This document shows, piece after piece, positions 24,901-37,800 of a stretch of DNA of 64,000 nucleotides. Under the pieces are notes generated by a model. It did not search any database. It saw only the letters and a program-made list of their open reading frames with translations, and was not told where the DNA came from. The DNA is from Rhizoclosmatium globosum. Taxonomy: Eukaryota > Chytridiomycota > Chytridiomycetes > Chytridiales > Chytriomycetaceae. The stretch's first letter is position 1, and every line of letters starts with the position of its first letter. Location: the NCBI GenBank assembly GCA_002104985.1, contig MCGO01000151.1:1-64000 (forward strand), given 5' to 3'. The position numbers were made by a program, and so were the translations under genes.

Positions 24901-27378
24901 CCCAGGTGTGCGATATCCATACATGTCTGATTTCACGGAACATAGTGTCACAGTACACTTCCGACTCACAAATAAAACGAAGAATTGTTTCGTTCTTTTC
25001 GGCGTTTGGATTCAATGTGTACTTGATCACAAAGATGATTTCTACAAACCAGGATTAAATCCACCGTTAAAAAACAAGCGCGTACAATACCTCGTCCATC
25101 CCTCTCCACAGCAACTAAATCTTCCATCCCCACATACCGTTGAACTCGATACGCAACCTTCCCCCCGCTCCGTTCCTGCCACTTCCCCAAAAACAAAACC
25201 ATATCACTCAAAAGCATGACCCCACATCCAACACCGCCACTCACGACTTCCCAATTCAACGGACTCGCTTCAACAACGTAATCTGAAAGATAACTTCGAT
25301 GCGCAGAGACAATCTCGCTGTTGTCGAGAGCTTTACCCAGTTTGATCATGAAGGTTTTTGCTTCGAGTTCTTCCATTGTGCATTCGATGCGTCGACTCAA
25401 GATGTGGATGCGAGTAGCAGTTGTGAGGAAGAGGGGTGACAGTGGGTGTGTTGTTGGAGTGCATTGGAGGATACTCGTTACTCCGCTCCGGAGGTAGTGA
25501 AGGCGGGAAAAGGGAAGAGCAACTAAGGTATTGATGTCGTGGTATGTTCCGTTGTTTTTCTTCTGGATTACCTCGTATGCGATCTATACCAAGGAATCAG
25601 CATGTGTAATATTAAGAAGAGCAACATACTTCGAATTGCATCTTGACATCGTCTTTGTCCTTGAACTTGTCGAGCATTTCTTGGAATGGAGTCACATCTT
25701 TTACCGCCTTGAGAATGAGAGGTTCAAACTGGTCAACCTGTCATTGCGTCGTGAGTAAGGTTGATGGAATGAATACACCGTCATACATATTCCAAGAGCA
25801 ATCTAATATAAACTTGCATATTTGGCTTCGGTTGATCAAAGTACTTGGATTTCAACACACTCGAAAATGCGGCCGAAATCTTTTTGAACTCGGAGACGTC
25901 GGGAAAGCAATTGATGAGGTGGTATTTGTCCATCGAGAAGGCTTTATCTTCTTTGATTCGAGTTTCGAAGCATGCGTACACATCCTTATCATCATATCAG
26001 CATTATATTCGACGTAGAGAGACCAACTTGCCATCATCATTTCCAGATTCTTTTGATATTTGACTTCAATGTCGTATATTTCCATAAATAATCCGTTTCG
26101 TTTTTCTGGTTCGTCAATCTACAGAACAATGAATAAATAAATCGAAAATTTGAACTCAAAATAGACTCACGGGGCTTCGACCAGGGTCTTTGAATTCATC
26201 CACGCCAGGCCTCTTCAGATCTTGATCTAATCTCCGATTAAAAATCCGTCACAGAATAAAACGATGCTCCATACCTTTTCCAAATAAATCCATAAGCGCA
26301 GGCCCCTTTCTATCAAACGCAAATACAGAAACGGCAGGTACGCCAAACACACCCTCAAAGTCATCAAAACACGGTACCCCCTCCGTCGAATCATACACAT
26401 CCACCACAACATCCTGCACAGGATGATACTTGAAACAGTTCCCGAACGATTTAAGAAGCGGGGCCAGTTGATCGGCAGTCAATTCATCAGAATACCTCGC
26501 CGATGCGAAAAAGGCGTCAGATGCAGCCTGCAACTCTTTTTGATCAGATTCGGAGGCTCCTTTGTGAGACATGCTGTGAACGGAATGGTATCGCGTGTGA
26601 TCTGAGTCATGGGCTGTTTCAGATAGAGTTGTAGTTGAGGAACGTGATTGGGAAGTCCAGAGATATCCATATCGGCTCATAAATTTTGCGAGAACAAAAG
26701 CAGCGCATTTGTAAAAGTCGTGAGATTCTGATAAAGCTGGGTCAAGTGGATATCGAAACACTCCCTAATTTAGGCGTAAGTGAAGACTGATGAGATTGAA
26801 GTGACACGCACCAGTTTTGACCGAACGCATCCATTTCTCTTTTCTTTGTCGATAGAAACTATAATAACACCAACTGGCTCCAAGCTTCCAAACGCGTAGA
26901 AATGAGTTGGATCTGTATTGTCAAACAAGATGTCAAAACACTGAAACTAACAGAAGCCCTCAAAACCCAAACAGGCAATATACTTACCAAATTCGAATGC
27001 TCCAGATTTAAGTTCTTTGATGTATTCTTGAGCAGACTGATCCGGACAGTTCCCACCAAGTTGAGCCTCAACGTTGAATCCCGCCACTGAAAGATTCGAT
27101 AGCTCAGCACCATCATACACATACTCTGCTTCAGTAAAAATAGGCTCCAAATTGTTTAGTTTGCATGCCAAAGCAATTGAAGGATTCGCTTTAATGTCGA
27201 GAGAAGAAGACGAGTTTGACTTTGTGACTGACGATGGCGATGAAGAGATTCTGTCACTCAGTGTTTTGGATGATATCGAGCGCATCAGAAAGTGCCCGAT
27301 TTCTCCAATGAAGGACGAGTTTGTGGTTGGACTGAGCGGGGCACTCATTTTTTTGATGGAATTTGTGGATAAACTCAA
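21909..27378 (-). CDS. Rho guanine-nucleotide exchange factor (DH-PH) with long acidic C-terminus
   Basis: Many-exon gene. The DH domain starts at EIYDIEVKYQKNLEMMMAS (26030-26085), the typical first DH helix, and runs through MIRMCTHASKLE, HLINCFPDVSEFKKISAAFS (25860-25925) and DDVKMQFEIAYEVIQKK (25550-25660). The PH-like part is MLLSDMVLFLGKW (25180-25220), VAYRVQRYVGMEDLV and the later ACFLTVDLILVCR. DH-PH proteins load GTP onto Rho-family GTPases at the cell cortex. The N-terminal 350 residues (26250-27378) contain SLEPVGVIIVSIDKEKRN, which vaguely recalls the region before a RapGAP domain; tentative. The C-terminal 1.9 kb (21909-23930) might hold a very divergent GAP-like fold (LRGLCEEIEGR, LFPHDAGKHSP) but mainly encodes a long acidic, disordered tail with a 24-residue repeat. 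The stop lies 45 bp before KNTC1, with AATAAA between them. Confidence 0.75.
22409..22580 (-). repeat. 72-bp coding tandem repeat in the RhoGEF tail
   Basis: Copies start at 22409, 22481 and 22553 in exact 72-base steps; the third is partial. Each encodes 24 residues of the form NNILEAEVDFDSAVNPMDIA plus TTT. The unit keeps the reading frame and adjacent copies are nearly identical, so the duplication is recent. Confidence 0.9.
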
Positions 27379-27426
27379 ACAAGAAAAATGAATGTCACGT
27401 TTCTAAAGTTAATTTATCTCAACCTC

Positions 27427-30093
27427 TCACAATCCCTCCAACGTACTCTCATACTTGACGCGTACAAGTATTTTCCCCACATCGTCGTCCTTCTTTGTAT
27501 CCCCACCAGCAGCAACAGCAACAGCACCGCGATTGCTCAGCCGATCCCCATTTATCAATGGCATACAAACCTCCCACGCTCGATCCCTCCGCTTCTCACC
27601 ACAATAATCTTCCACATCCACTACAATAAACCCAAGAAGCGCGTCACCGACTCCAAGACTACTTCGACTCCACACTTCAACCAGAAGGGACGCCTCCCTT
27701 GGTCTCCGTACCGCCCACATGAACGATGAATTGAAGATTGGATTCTGGGAAGACTTTACAGTAGAGGTCGTGACGAGAGAATGTTGATGTCGATGTGGAA
27801 GTGTGAATGAAGCTGTAGAGTTTGTCGGCACAGCTTGTTTCGAAGTCGATGGTGGTGGTGGAATACTCTCGGCAGCAGGTGCAACAGGTGGAGGAGGAGC
27901 AGGTGCAGCTTGAAACAAACTCGTCAACCATTCCACAGAACTCTGCGGCGCAGTTTTCTGTCCTCCAACCTCCTTCACAGGCGGCGCCTCAGCCACAACA
28001 GGTTTCACAACCTCACTTTTCGGGCTAGGCACTCCCCTCCCTTCCCCCATATCCATAAACTTGAGCACACAATACGGATTCACATTCGCTTCAACACCCA
28101 TAAACCCAGCCCCCTTCTTCAACCCATCACAACCAACAACTTCAACCCGAAACACACCAATAGGATGCACCCAACCAGCTTTATCACCTGGAACCCCAGC
28201 CGCTTTCAGAACCTTCTGGAACCCGATAGCCCCACGCGGGGGAGTTGGGAAGTCCTTCACGAGCGGGAACACGTTCACAGACTTATTTGGACTGTCTGTA
28301 GCAACACGAACGAGAAACCGGCCTTCACAGCCAGGATCCAACGTTGTCGGGAACAGGACGTATCGTCCAGGTGACAAACGGATACGGGTGAAGATTTCGC
28401 GCGTGTCAATGTAGGGTACTAAAGCGGCGACGTCGTATGTGAGTTTATGGACACGGTATTTGCGGTTTTCTTCGACGTGGAGGAGTGTGAATCCGATGCT
28501 GTTGAGAGGTTGTTTGTACGATGGAGTTGGGAGGGAATAGAGTGTATCGGCTGAAGAACGTAATGGATGTTTTGCGACGAGTGTTGTGGTGGATGGGAGA
28601 GGGGTGTCGCTTTGGATTATGCTGATGAGGAGTGGACTTGGGGTTTGAATGTCGATTACAAACTGTGGGTTTTGAGGGAATGTGTCAGGGTTCTTGATGG
28701 AACCGCCTGCTGTTTTCGATGCTATCGACCAAGAGGAGTAGAACTGCCATGCGTTAGAATGTCCGTACTTAATTTGCCGACAGATAATGATTGATGTAAA
28801 GTACTTGATAAAGTCCTACACGAATGAAGGTGAATAAGTGACAAACAACAATACGAATCGTACCTCAAAACTCATAAAGAAACTTCCATCCTTCCCCTCC
28901 TCCAACTCCAGCCTTCTCATTTCTTGTCTAGTAACAAGCTGCCATTCTTCGCTCCACGCTGTACCCCATTTTCCTTTGAATCCACCAGACCCTCCCCAAG
29001 GATTCCTCAATTTGACTAAATCGACTGGCCGTCTTCGCATATTCGACATGCGGATTTTAACTTTGATGACGTTTGTAACAGCATATGAGTGGCCATACAA
29101 GAGCCCTTGCTCATTCGTTTGAGAAACTGACGAAGGTGAAGAATCTGAAGAAGCTGGTGTTGGTTGTTTCATTGAACAACTGACAAGCGATCCAGCCTTA
29201 ATCTCTTTCAACAAAAAGCTGAATAGTTTATCATACTGCGTTGAAGGCTTTGGAGTCGCTGCACTTGCTGTGGAAGGCCCAGATGTACTTTGGAATTCAG
29301 CCATGGCTTCAGCAGAGCGAAGATTGATTTGCTCTGGCACGTTTCCTGAAAGATCAACAAACGCGCTTGTTGGAGAAGTTGTGGCAAGGGCGGCGTAATT
29401 TGAATGAAAAAGCTTTGCATAGGCCTTTTCGAGGAGAGAAACTCCGAATTCAGATGGATCTAGTGGAGTAATAATCAGTGAATCACATCTGTGGATCCTT
29501 CATACTGTTACCTTTGGATCGCGCATAAATAAGCTCACCAGATGGAGTACACGGCAGGTAATCATCCACAACAACTTCGACCCACTTTCCAAAAACAAAG
29601 AACCTGAATCGAAAGATTCCAGGATGTAAGTCAGGACTGCGGTGGTACCCTCTGTAATAATTCCCACGTTTTCTTGCATCCTATGAATCCAACATAAGAA
29701 TTTTGAGAGTATGGGGGGTCAATGAGAACTAAACTGTGTCATTGATCCAGTCTTGCTCTGTTATTTCAGGAACGACTTTGTCTAGGAGGGTGGGATGAAT
29801 TGTCATGGCTGCGATGGCGTTGACTAGCCAATGGTGCCCTAACAGACCCTATCACTCAAATTCAATATCACTTAAAATATACTTATATTATAAGTTTACA
29901 GGAGTAATATTTGCAGAGACTGAGTTTCTGATGAAAAGCGTTGGCTGTGGCGCCAATTCACAAGCTCGAATCCAGACAACTTCTTCATTATCTGGAGGCT
30001 TCACACCAGGTCCATAGAGTGAAACATCTGAGGGTGGGAATATCTGATGAAGGAGGAAAAGCGATGAGTTGTTTGTGGCCAAGCTTTGGACAT
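27427..30093 (-). CDS. Calpain (CAPN5/6-like layout) with His at the catalytic Cys position
   Basis: Calpains are Ca-dependent cytosolic cysteine proteases. Order: N-terminal anchor segment (IFPPSDVSLYG, 30030-30062, then VVWIRACELAPQPTLF), protease core, C2-like beta-sandwich (GGSIKNPDTFPQNPQFVID near 28690-28740; SPGRYVLFPTTLDPGCEG at 28320-28375) and a C-terminal C2 domain (VHPIGVFRVEVVGCDGL, 28115-28170; TSTVKSSQNPIFNSSFMWAV, 27715-27775) split by a Pro/Ala-rich insert. The core keeps the His (GLLYGHSYAVTN, 29070-29105) and the Asn (LVKLRNPWGG, 28990-29025). At the nucleophile, where calpains read GDCW, the exon opening at 29850 reads GLLGHHWLVNAIAAM, so the Cys is His. It is probably a non-proteolytic calpain, as animal CAPN6 is. 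The 5' end is unresolved: the ATG at 30093 is not in frame with the first recognisable exon, so the true start may be a little upstream. Confidence 0.85.
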
Positions 30094-30502
30094 GTTACAT
30101 CGTCAACGAAGCGTCGTCGATTCTTTGCGTGAAGTGAGAATAGTTTGGAGTAGTCTGAGAAAGAGCTTAATAACTATTGGTAACTGTGGCTTCTTGTACC
30201 TTGGCTATGGAGGTGCTCAAGCATTTCTTTGGTGGAGTTTCAATTTGATTTGCTTATTTCTTATTATTGTGGCTCAGCCCGTGATTTATTTACACTGACA
30301 CTTTCTTTATTAAACATCAAGTATATTCCATGTGTTGTATTCATCAGTACCATACTCAAAGGAACCGTAAAAGTAATCCGATGATGGAAAAATCAAAGAA
30401 AGACAACATGAATTAATTTGATAATAAAGGAAAAGAAGAGAAATGAATAGATTTAATAAGGGAAGAGATAGAATTGGAAGGGGTGGAAAAGAAACCAAAC
30501 AA

Positions 30503-31473
30503 ATGGCCACAACATCGCACTCCCTCCTTCACAATCCAACAGCCACTTTCTCAAGAGCAGTTGTCACCGTCTTTGTTTCATCGGAAGGTGTTACTAGTGA
30601 GCGCAGATTTGACAGGGGAACTTCCATTGCTGCTCTAAAGGTGGGTCCCTAATACAACACCCTCCAACTCCTCATAGCATAAGCTGCTCTAGTCCCCTCC
30701 TCGAACCCACCCTGCTCCCTACCTCCAACTACCACCAGCTACACCAGGCTACTTTAAAGCCGCTTTCTAAACATTTGAACAGGAACGCCTCGAACCAATC
30801 ACCGGAATTCCAACATCCTCAATGCGCCTCACTCTCTTTTCCGCATCCGATTCGCCACTTTGCCAAATCGACGACGACGAAAAGCTTCTCGGATTTTATC
30901 CAATCGACGACTTTTGCAGAATCCACGCAACTGACTCAAATCCACACAGACAAAAGGGCGCGTTTACCGACGTGTCCCAGGTGAAAAAGTTTGAAATTAC
31001 TGATGAGGAATACGAAAAGAGGAACGGTGCGTGCGGGATCTCTCTTTTGGTTATTGAAATTGCTTATTGTTGTTATGTGCTCAGACTCTGTCCGTGCTTT
31101 TAAGCAGCGCATGAAGCTGGGAAGATTCGCGGATGCAGCCTCAACAACGTCATCCACACCCGCACAAGACGAATTCAAGGAGGAAGCGTCAAAAATAAAT
31201 GTAGGGGACCGGTGTCAAGTCATTTCAGAAGAGGCGGGTGGTCTAGCAAAGAGGGGTACCGTGAAATTCGTGGGACTGACTCAATTCAAGCCTGGATATT
31301 GGGTGGGGATTGAGTATGATGAACCAGTTGGGAAACACGATGGGTCCGTTGGTGGGGAACGGTATTTTGATGCGAAAAACAAGTACGCTGCTTTTGCTCG
31401 GCCCAACCGCGTGCAAGTGGGGGACTATCCTGAAGAGGACTTGTTTGCGGATTTGGAGGATGATGAAATGTAG
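30503..31473 (+). CDS. TBCB: Tubulin-folding cofactor B
   Basis: Chaperone that, with cofactor E, handles alpha-tubulin in the cytosol. Three exons (30503-30640, 30783-31026, 31085-31473) join in frame to 256 residues. The N-terminal half is ubiquitin-like (FVSSEGVTSERRFDRGTSIA, MRLTLFSASD, LLGFYPIDDFCRIHATD). The C-terminal CAP-Gly domain reads GDRCQV, RGTVKFVG, PGYWVGIEYDEPVGKHDGSV and ERYFDAKNKYAAF. The C-terminus is acidic and ends DDEM, which is typical of TBCB and mimics the tubulin tail. The start chosen is the ATG just upstream of the ubiquitin-like part; an upstream in-frame ATG at 30443 would add 20 basic residues. AATAAA is at 31506, about 30 bases after the stop. Confidence 0.93.
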
Positions 31474-31802
31474 TCAAGCTATTTAATATACTATTTGAAG
31501 TGTCGAATAAAGAATTTGGGAACTGCGTCAATGAATGAACTCACAACCAGTACTGCACTAAAAAAATGGTATGTCAACGTCAAGTGACTTCATGTTTCAT
31601 GTGTGTTGTTGTCACCTTGAGTGAAGATGGATTGTAAATGGGCGTCCAGAACCTTCAAGGCCGAACCATAACCACAATGATTCCAACCGAACGGCCCTGC
31701 TTTCACTGTTCAGATTAACAATCCATCAAAATGACAGCCACTTATTGTTCCTAATTCCAAGTAATTGGCATTCTGGGTTAACTAAAAGTAGTATTGCCAG
31801 AA
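31474..31802. other. Intergenic, no gene seen
   Basis: 3' region of TBCB (AATAAA at 31506) and 5' flank of the tRNA-Leu gene. I see no convincing coding frame. Confidence 0.6.
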
Positions 31803-31884
31803 GGGCAGTTGACCGAGCGGTCTAAGGTGTCACGTTAAGGCCGTGATCTATTCGTAGGCGTGGGTTCGAATCCCACACTGCTCA
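31803..31884 (+). tRNA. tRNA-Leu (anticodon AAG)
   Basis: Acceptor GGGCAGT pairs with ACTGCTC (one G-U). The D-arm is TTGACCGAGCGGTCTAA. Anticodon stem TCACG/CGTGA encloses loop TTAAGGC, giving AAG. A long class II variable arm follows, and the T-arm is GTGGG-TTCGAAT-CCCAC. No intron is present; CCA is not encoded. Confidence 0.95.
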
Positions 31885-32244
31885 CACGTTTTAGAGGCGG
31901 CGGTGAAGAAGCGGTGTGGTGAGTTGGTCATGGTGGACATGATGGGATGGTGTGGTCTGATCAAATCAATGCGCCAAATATTGGCCAAATATCTTCAGAT
32001 TTCAAAATGCTCTGAATTAGTGTCTCAATGCAGAGAATGGTGGACAGGGTGGTTTGTCGACAGAATGTCATACAACAAAAGGTGAGCTTTTTAACTCAAC
32101 CAACATCCAAAACTTACGCGTTTTCATACACCACAATAACCCAAAAACTCATTTGTATACGTATAAACTACTTTTGCATTCAGTTCCGCGCCGTTTGTGG
32201 GAAAACTATGAGTTTCTAATTTCTAACAACACGAAACAAGCCGT

Positions 32245-32316
32245 TCCTAGATCGTCTAGTGGCTAAGATTCGGCCCTCTCACGGCCGCGACCGGGGTTCA
32301 ATTCCCCGTCTGGGAG
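32245..32316 (+). tRNA. tRNA-Glu (anticodon CTC)
   Basis: Acceptor TCCTAGA pairs with TCTGGGA (one T-G). Anticodon stem CGGCC/GGCCG encloses loop CTCTCAC, giving CTC. The T-arm is CGGGG-TTCAATT-CCCCG. It lies 360 bp from tRNA-Leu on the same strand. Confidence 0.95.
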
Positions 32317-32526
32317 CACTCTTATTATTTAGCTTTTGTTGTGGGGTAGTGTGTTGTGGTATTTGACACAATTGTGTGGAATTCGCACTTGCCTCGATTT
32401 TGCTCCACTTGACAGTCATTTCAGACTGCACATTATATTATACACCCTAATTATTCTTCGTGTTATCTGCTTTTCTCAAAGAATATACTTGATATTAAAA
32501 ACTCTGTTAACTTTAGGAATAACTAC

Positions 32527-34688
32527 TCAAGAAAAACCAATGTACGATTCAGGAACAAGTCCCTCTTTCCACACACCGTTGGAACACACTCGAACTTTCG
32601 ACCATCCATCATCTTGGGCGTCGACAAGCTGAACATCGTCACCTGTATTTGCTGAAATTTCTTGACTGTTGGGTGCAGCCTGGAAATCGTACAACATCTT
32701 TCCATTCTTCTTTTGTGGCACGGCAGGGGCTGGTGCCGAAACTGTTGCAGCTTCTCCTGTTGGACTTGTAACATCCATTTTGTTCGCTGTTGGAGAAGTC
32801 AAACTAGCAGTCGTTACAATCGGGACAATTGTTGTAGGACCTGCACTGTAGGAAACAGGCGATGGCAACACGTCTCCAGCCTGAATACTCTTTCCTCTCA
32901 ACGATTCCGGAAGCTCAGGTTCTTTCGCTTTATCAATTCCTGCAACGTACACTTGCAAACGATGCTTTCTGAGACCCAGATTATCGATCCGAGTAGCAAG
33001 GCTTTGTTTCTGGAACGTTAGTTCGTTGAGTTGTTTTGGGTCCGCAGACGACTTGGCCGAAACGACGGCTAGAAGGGACTCGACAGCGGAAAGTTTTGCT
33101 GTCGCGTCTGTGATTTCTTTATCGAAAGATTTGATTCTTGTGACTGCAAGTGAGCGGCCTTTTTTGGGTGGCGCTGTAAGGATCGTGTCATCATCGTCCT
33201 TAAATGCAATTAAATTAGTTTTTTAAGATGATGCTATGTGAGCACAGACCACGTCAAGCAAAGATTCAGTTCCGGAACGACTATGCGCCGCCGAGGCAAC
33301 ACCTCCGACAACTGCTGCTGCACCGCCAAGAGCCGCAGCAACTTTTAAGCTACCAGGTTTCTTGAAATTTGCATCTCTCGCAGACTTGAAATCATTGAGT
33401 CAATTAATCTCGAAAGTTTACCGATAAATAACTTACAGCTCTCTCTTCAAATCCAAAATCAGCAGGCGGATATTCATCATCGATTCTTAAACACGCAATT
33501 GCAAACTGCGTATCAGAATCGGCATTTACATTCCCAAAGACGGTGCTCATTTCTTCGAGACCTTCGATATACATTGGGATGAGTGAGGAGTAGAATTCGT
33601 AATACTTTTGAAGCGCTGTTCGCGTTGCACGGATACGAAACTTAAAAACGTATTCGAAGTAAGTAAGATGCGATGTATTGACAAGTTTCTTACGTTTTCA
33701 TCATCGGTTTGAATGTCCGTTAAAACTTGAGGAAGGAATTCAAGGAAGTGAGTTTGTTTCTTCGCGTTTGTCTCGACTGTTGATACCGTTTTTAGAGCCT
33801 CAGCAATTTGCAAATATGAGTAAATACCGATTATCTTTTGATAGGCTTCCATCGCGTCTGATGCAGCGAGTGCCTTCTTGTCTGCATCCGCCTTGGCCTG
33901 AGGAAAAGAATAAGACGCGTTTAAGGTTCGTGGGCGCACTTACAGTATCCAAGTCTTTTTGAGCTGTGTTTTTATTCGCTGAAACTTTGGCAAGGTACGC
34001 TTTCGCAGTCTCCATGTTTTTTTTCTCGGCTTCGAACTTCTCACGTAACTGAATTTAGACAGTCGTTAATCTTGGATTTAGGTGGCGCACAAATGTACCT
34101 TTTCCATCGCATTGACCTGTGTTTGGAGCTCAGCAGTTCCTTTCCGAATCTTATCGAATTTCTGGGTTTCGTGGTTAGAGTAATTCGTCAAAACCATTGT
34201 TGACATGTACCTCTTTGAACTTCGCGTCATTTTCTTTACTCTGGTATTTTAGAGTCTTTCGCAACTCAGTGTTGATTTTATCTGAGATTCCAAAGTGAAC
34301 TGTTGCAACGGAATCGGCTTCAACGAGCATCTGTTGCCACGCCTTTCCCATCGAACTAATCAAGCGATCGATTTTAAGCCATAGTTGCCTCATGGCAATC
34401 GTACCTTTCTAGAACTGTTTTGACCGCAACACCTCCGCGACCCATCTTCTTTGTAATCTCATCTTTACAAGGTTTCACAAGCTTTTGAAGGCTGTGCGCG
34501 TACTCAGCCTCAATCTCTGCGCGTCGCTTCATAAACTCATTGATGGACATCATCAGCTCTGTTCCCTCCGATGTATACGTTTCGAGTTCTTTCCATTGAT
34601 CCTATTCTCAGCTATTAGTGGTAGGATATTTATGGAATGGAGAACGTGCCCATAGTTGATGCCCAAAAGTGGGGATTGCAGTAGTCAT
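32527..34688 (-). CDS. F-BAR - HR1-like - SH3 protein (CIP4/Toca-1/Bzz1 type)
   Basis: Membrane-curving adaptor linking Rho-type GTPases and WASP to endocytic actin. The N-terminus is MTTAIPTFGHQLW joined to DQWKELETYTSEGTELMM and then KRRAEIEAEYAHSLQKLVK (34495-34600): a classic FCH start. It continues through F-BAR helices (LISSMGKAWQQMLVEADSVA, 34310-34370; exons at 34020-33550). A coiled HR1-like segment lies at 32940-33200 (TRIKSFDKEITDATAKLSAV; FQKQSLATRIDNL). A single C-terminal SH3 covers 32530-32705 (KMLYDFQAAPNSQEIS, DGWSKV, LVPESYI). The order F-BAR, HR1, SH3 matches CIP4/Toca-1 best. The first intron (34602-34649) starts with GC, not GT, if the conserved FGxxLWDQW is kept. The gene is head to head with the next gene, 153 bp away. 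Confidence 0.85.
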
Positions 34689-34841
34689 GATGAAATTACG
34701 TATGAATATAATGCCTCAAAGATGGAGGAGGAACAATAGGGAAAGTTGGAAACAATGGGCAGAGTTCGATGTGGAAAGTGAAGGAATTGTCACACTTTCT
34801 TTCCAAACAAACGACGGCACCAACGCTTTTTCGTACACCTA

Positions 34842-37800
34842 ATGGCCGCTAGAAATCCTCTTGGACCACAAGGTGTCAGTCATGGCGACCGCCATCGAAT
34901 CCCACCTCGCTCACAAGGTGCTTGAACATTTAACATATCAACACATCTAACTATCCCACCAGTCATAATGTACGAGGTCCACCTCAAAGAAGTCTTTGAT
35001 AAACACCCAAAATCTCCCCACAAAGCGCGTCTTCGCACAGTATTCAATCTCCTCGAAGAAATCATCCCAACACTTGGTCCTTTCGCCCCAATCCTTACAA
35101 TCCTGAAGGATGAACTCTTTCGAAGTGTTTATAGCAAGAATTTGACTTCTTGTGAAACGGATCCTTTTGTCGAACGAGTCCCGTTCTTTTGTACAGCCGG
35201 TCGTGTCGATGAAGCGCGTCAAGAGGAGGCAGATAAAGCAAACGAGAGCCTCGCGGAACTCCAGCAAAGGATTCGATTCCGTGATCATGATTTGCAGATT
35301 TTGTACAAGAAGAATATGGCACTCAAGTTGAGTCTTCTTCCTTTTTCTGTGTCTGATGTCTTATACGTCAAAAATTAGACAGGATATCACTGACTACCAA
35401 GTTAAAGTCGAGAAACTGCAGGATAAGATTCGAGGGTTGGAAGACCAGTGTCATAAATATGAAATGGAGAAGGGAGAATCCGCGTACTTTCACACAGCAC
35501 AAGAACATGGATTCAAGTCCGAGATTGAAAAACTGCAGGCATTTACTCGGCCATTCCCTTTCTCATAATACTAATTTTTGCTTTAGACAACCCTGGCACA
35601 AAAGAATGGCATCATCGAAAAACTCACAGTGTTTAAGTCCGCGTACAATGACGCACCTGACAGTGTCTTGGAAGAGCGTGAAAAAAACAAAGTGGAACTT
35701 GTCATTGACTCTATTGGCATGGTGTAAGAACGGTTATGAAATTCTTCTCACCACTGACATAACATCTAGAGAATACGATATCCACCAAGCCGAACGACTT
35801 CAAGAACAATTCGCCGAGATTTTGAACTATCAACTCGATGATTTCGAAATGGCTCTGAGCCAACTCCGCAAGAAGCGGGAAATTATGGCGGGAGTGATGA
35901 TAAACGAAGTCGAACGCGAAGCTTCTTATTCCCAAGAGCTCGAAGAAGTGACGGCTGGATTCAAAAAACGTATCTCGGAACTGTTGGAAGAACAGACATT
36001 GTTGAAGCAGCATACAAATAGCTTGAAGAATGTTCTTTCCAGTTATGAAAATGATACTAAGACGGTGCAGAGAGCTGCTGATAGTGCGTTGAGACATTAC
36101 TCGACAGTCGTGAGTCAATTTTACTTTCGCTGAAGAAATGCTGATAAATGATATTTAGCTTCATTATTCAGAAGATGGTGGATATACATATAAGCCGTGG
36201 AAGCATGCTCCATATTGCGGAAAGTGCGGGGATCGAGTACGTTAAACTCAAAGTCAATCATATGGTTGACAAATAACAAATTATAGACGATATGCTGTCC
36301 GCATAAACTTGGCTCGACGGATCCAATCGCACTCCGTCAAACAATCACACACATTCGGCTTGTTCGACCAGGTCTTAAACTTCGCAGCTACTGTAAGCCA
36401 GGTGACAAACCCGCAAAAGTGGTATCGGCTTTCAAAGACGAAAATGATTCTGATGTCGAAGAAGGCGAAGACGAGCAGTTATTGGTAAATTTTGAAAGTC
36501 AAACATAAGTCGTTCTTATTTCGTGATACAATCATAGGTTACTAAGTCGATGAAGATTGTGTGGGAACAGTACTACGATGTGTACCAAGGATACAAGCCA
36601 AAGTATACGCGTATTTTCAATCTGTGAGTTTGAATCTTGTTTAATTGTATGCTGACATTTCTTCAGTGAACGTACACTTGATTACATCCAAGAAATCTAT
36701 GAGGCTCGAGTGATATACGAAGAGAAAATTGACAACCTTGCAAACAAGGATGACGATGTCCAATATATGAAATTCACTGTAAGTAGTTGATATATATTCC
36801 GCTCAATCTGACATTCTTCCAGGACTTCTTCTACGACTTTTTTAACAGCCGCTACCAAATTCAAGAAGTAGCACTCAAAGCCATCCACGACCTCTTCACA
36901 GCGCTAGCAAAATACGAGTCGAACAATCTAAACGTAGCAATCTTCATCAAGCATCTATGTGGTCACGAGGATATCACTTGGAAGTACATTTACGACTGCC
37001 GAAAGCTGTTTGCAAAGTATAACGACGGCCAGCCGTTGATTGCGCCCAAGTATCGCCAGATTATCGGAATTCTGTATCCTTGTCGTCCTGTAAGTGTTAA
37101 TTCAATTTCAGTTTCCGACTGCGTGGCTTACGAGGAATATTTTTAAAGCGAGAAATATATGACGGTATGGAGTTGGAGTTTCAAGCCTACACGAAAAACA
37201 AGATGACGTATGAGTTATTGGACGAACAGCTTCTACACATGATTCATAAAGGCATCGAACCAAATGTGAAATTCATGACGCTGTGTCTGAAGAGGTACGA
37301 TTACCAAGAGACTGGTGCCTTGCAGTATGAAGATTTTGATGAAGCGTTGGCGACCCTCTTGTCGACTATTCAGGGTTTGTAAGATTGAACATTATCGTAA
37401 AAAAACTAAACCTGTTCGTTCAGTGAAACACAAACGCTTAATGTACAAGCTCGTGAGTCGAGACAACGCGAATCGCGATACTGTGCCAATCGCGAAACTA
37501 GCCATGGTGTGCGCATATTTCTTGGTCCACGAGGCGTCACTGCATTCATGGTTACCTCCAGCTGTGAACGCGCCTGAAGTTATTGGGAACTTAAGTAGGT
37601 TGTTGGAGTCAGGGGGTAAAGATAGTGACAAGGCAACACCATCTAGTCGTGGTGCAAAGACGGCCGAAGAGCCACCAGCGACACAAAAAGACGTGGATAT
37701 TGTGCTGAAGAGTGATAATATTCACGGAATCATGTTGGATGGACGGGCGGTTGAGGAAGAAGAGGCGAAAATGAAAATGCGCATTGATATGGCTATGCTT

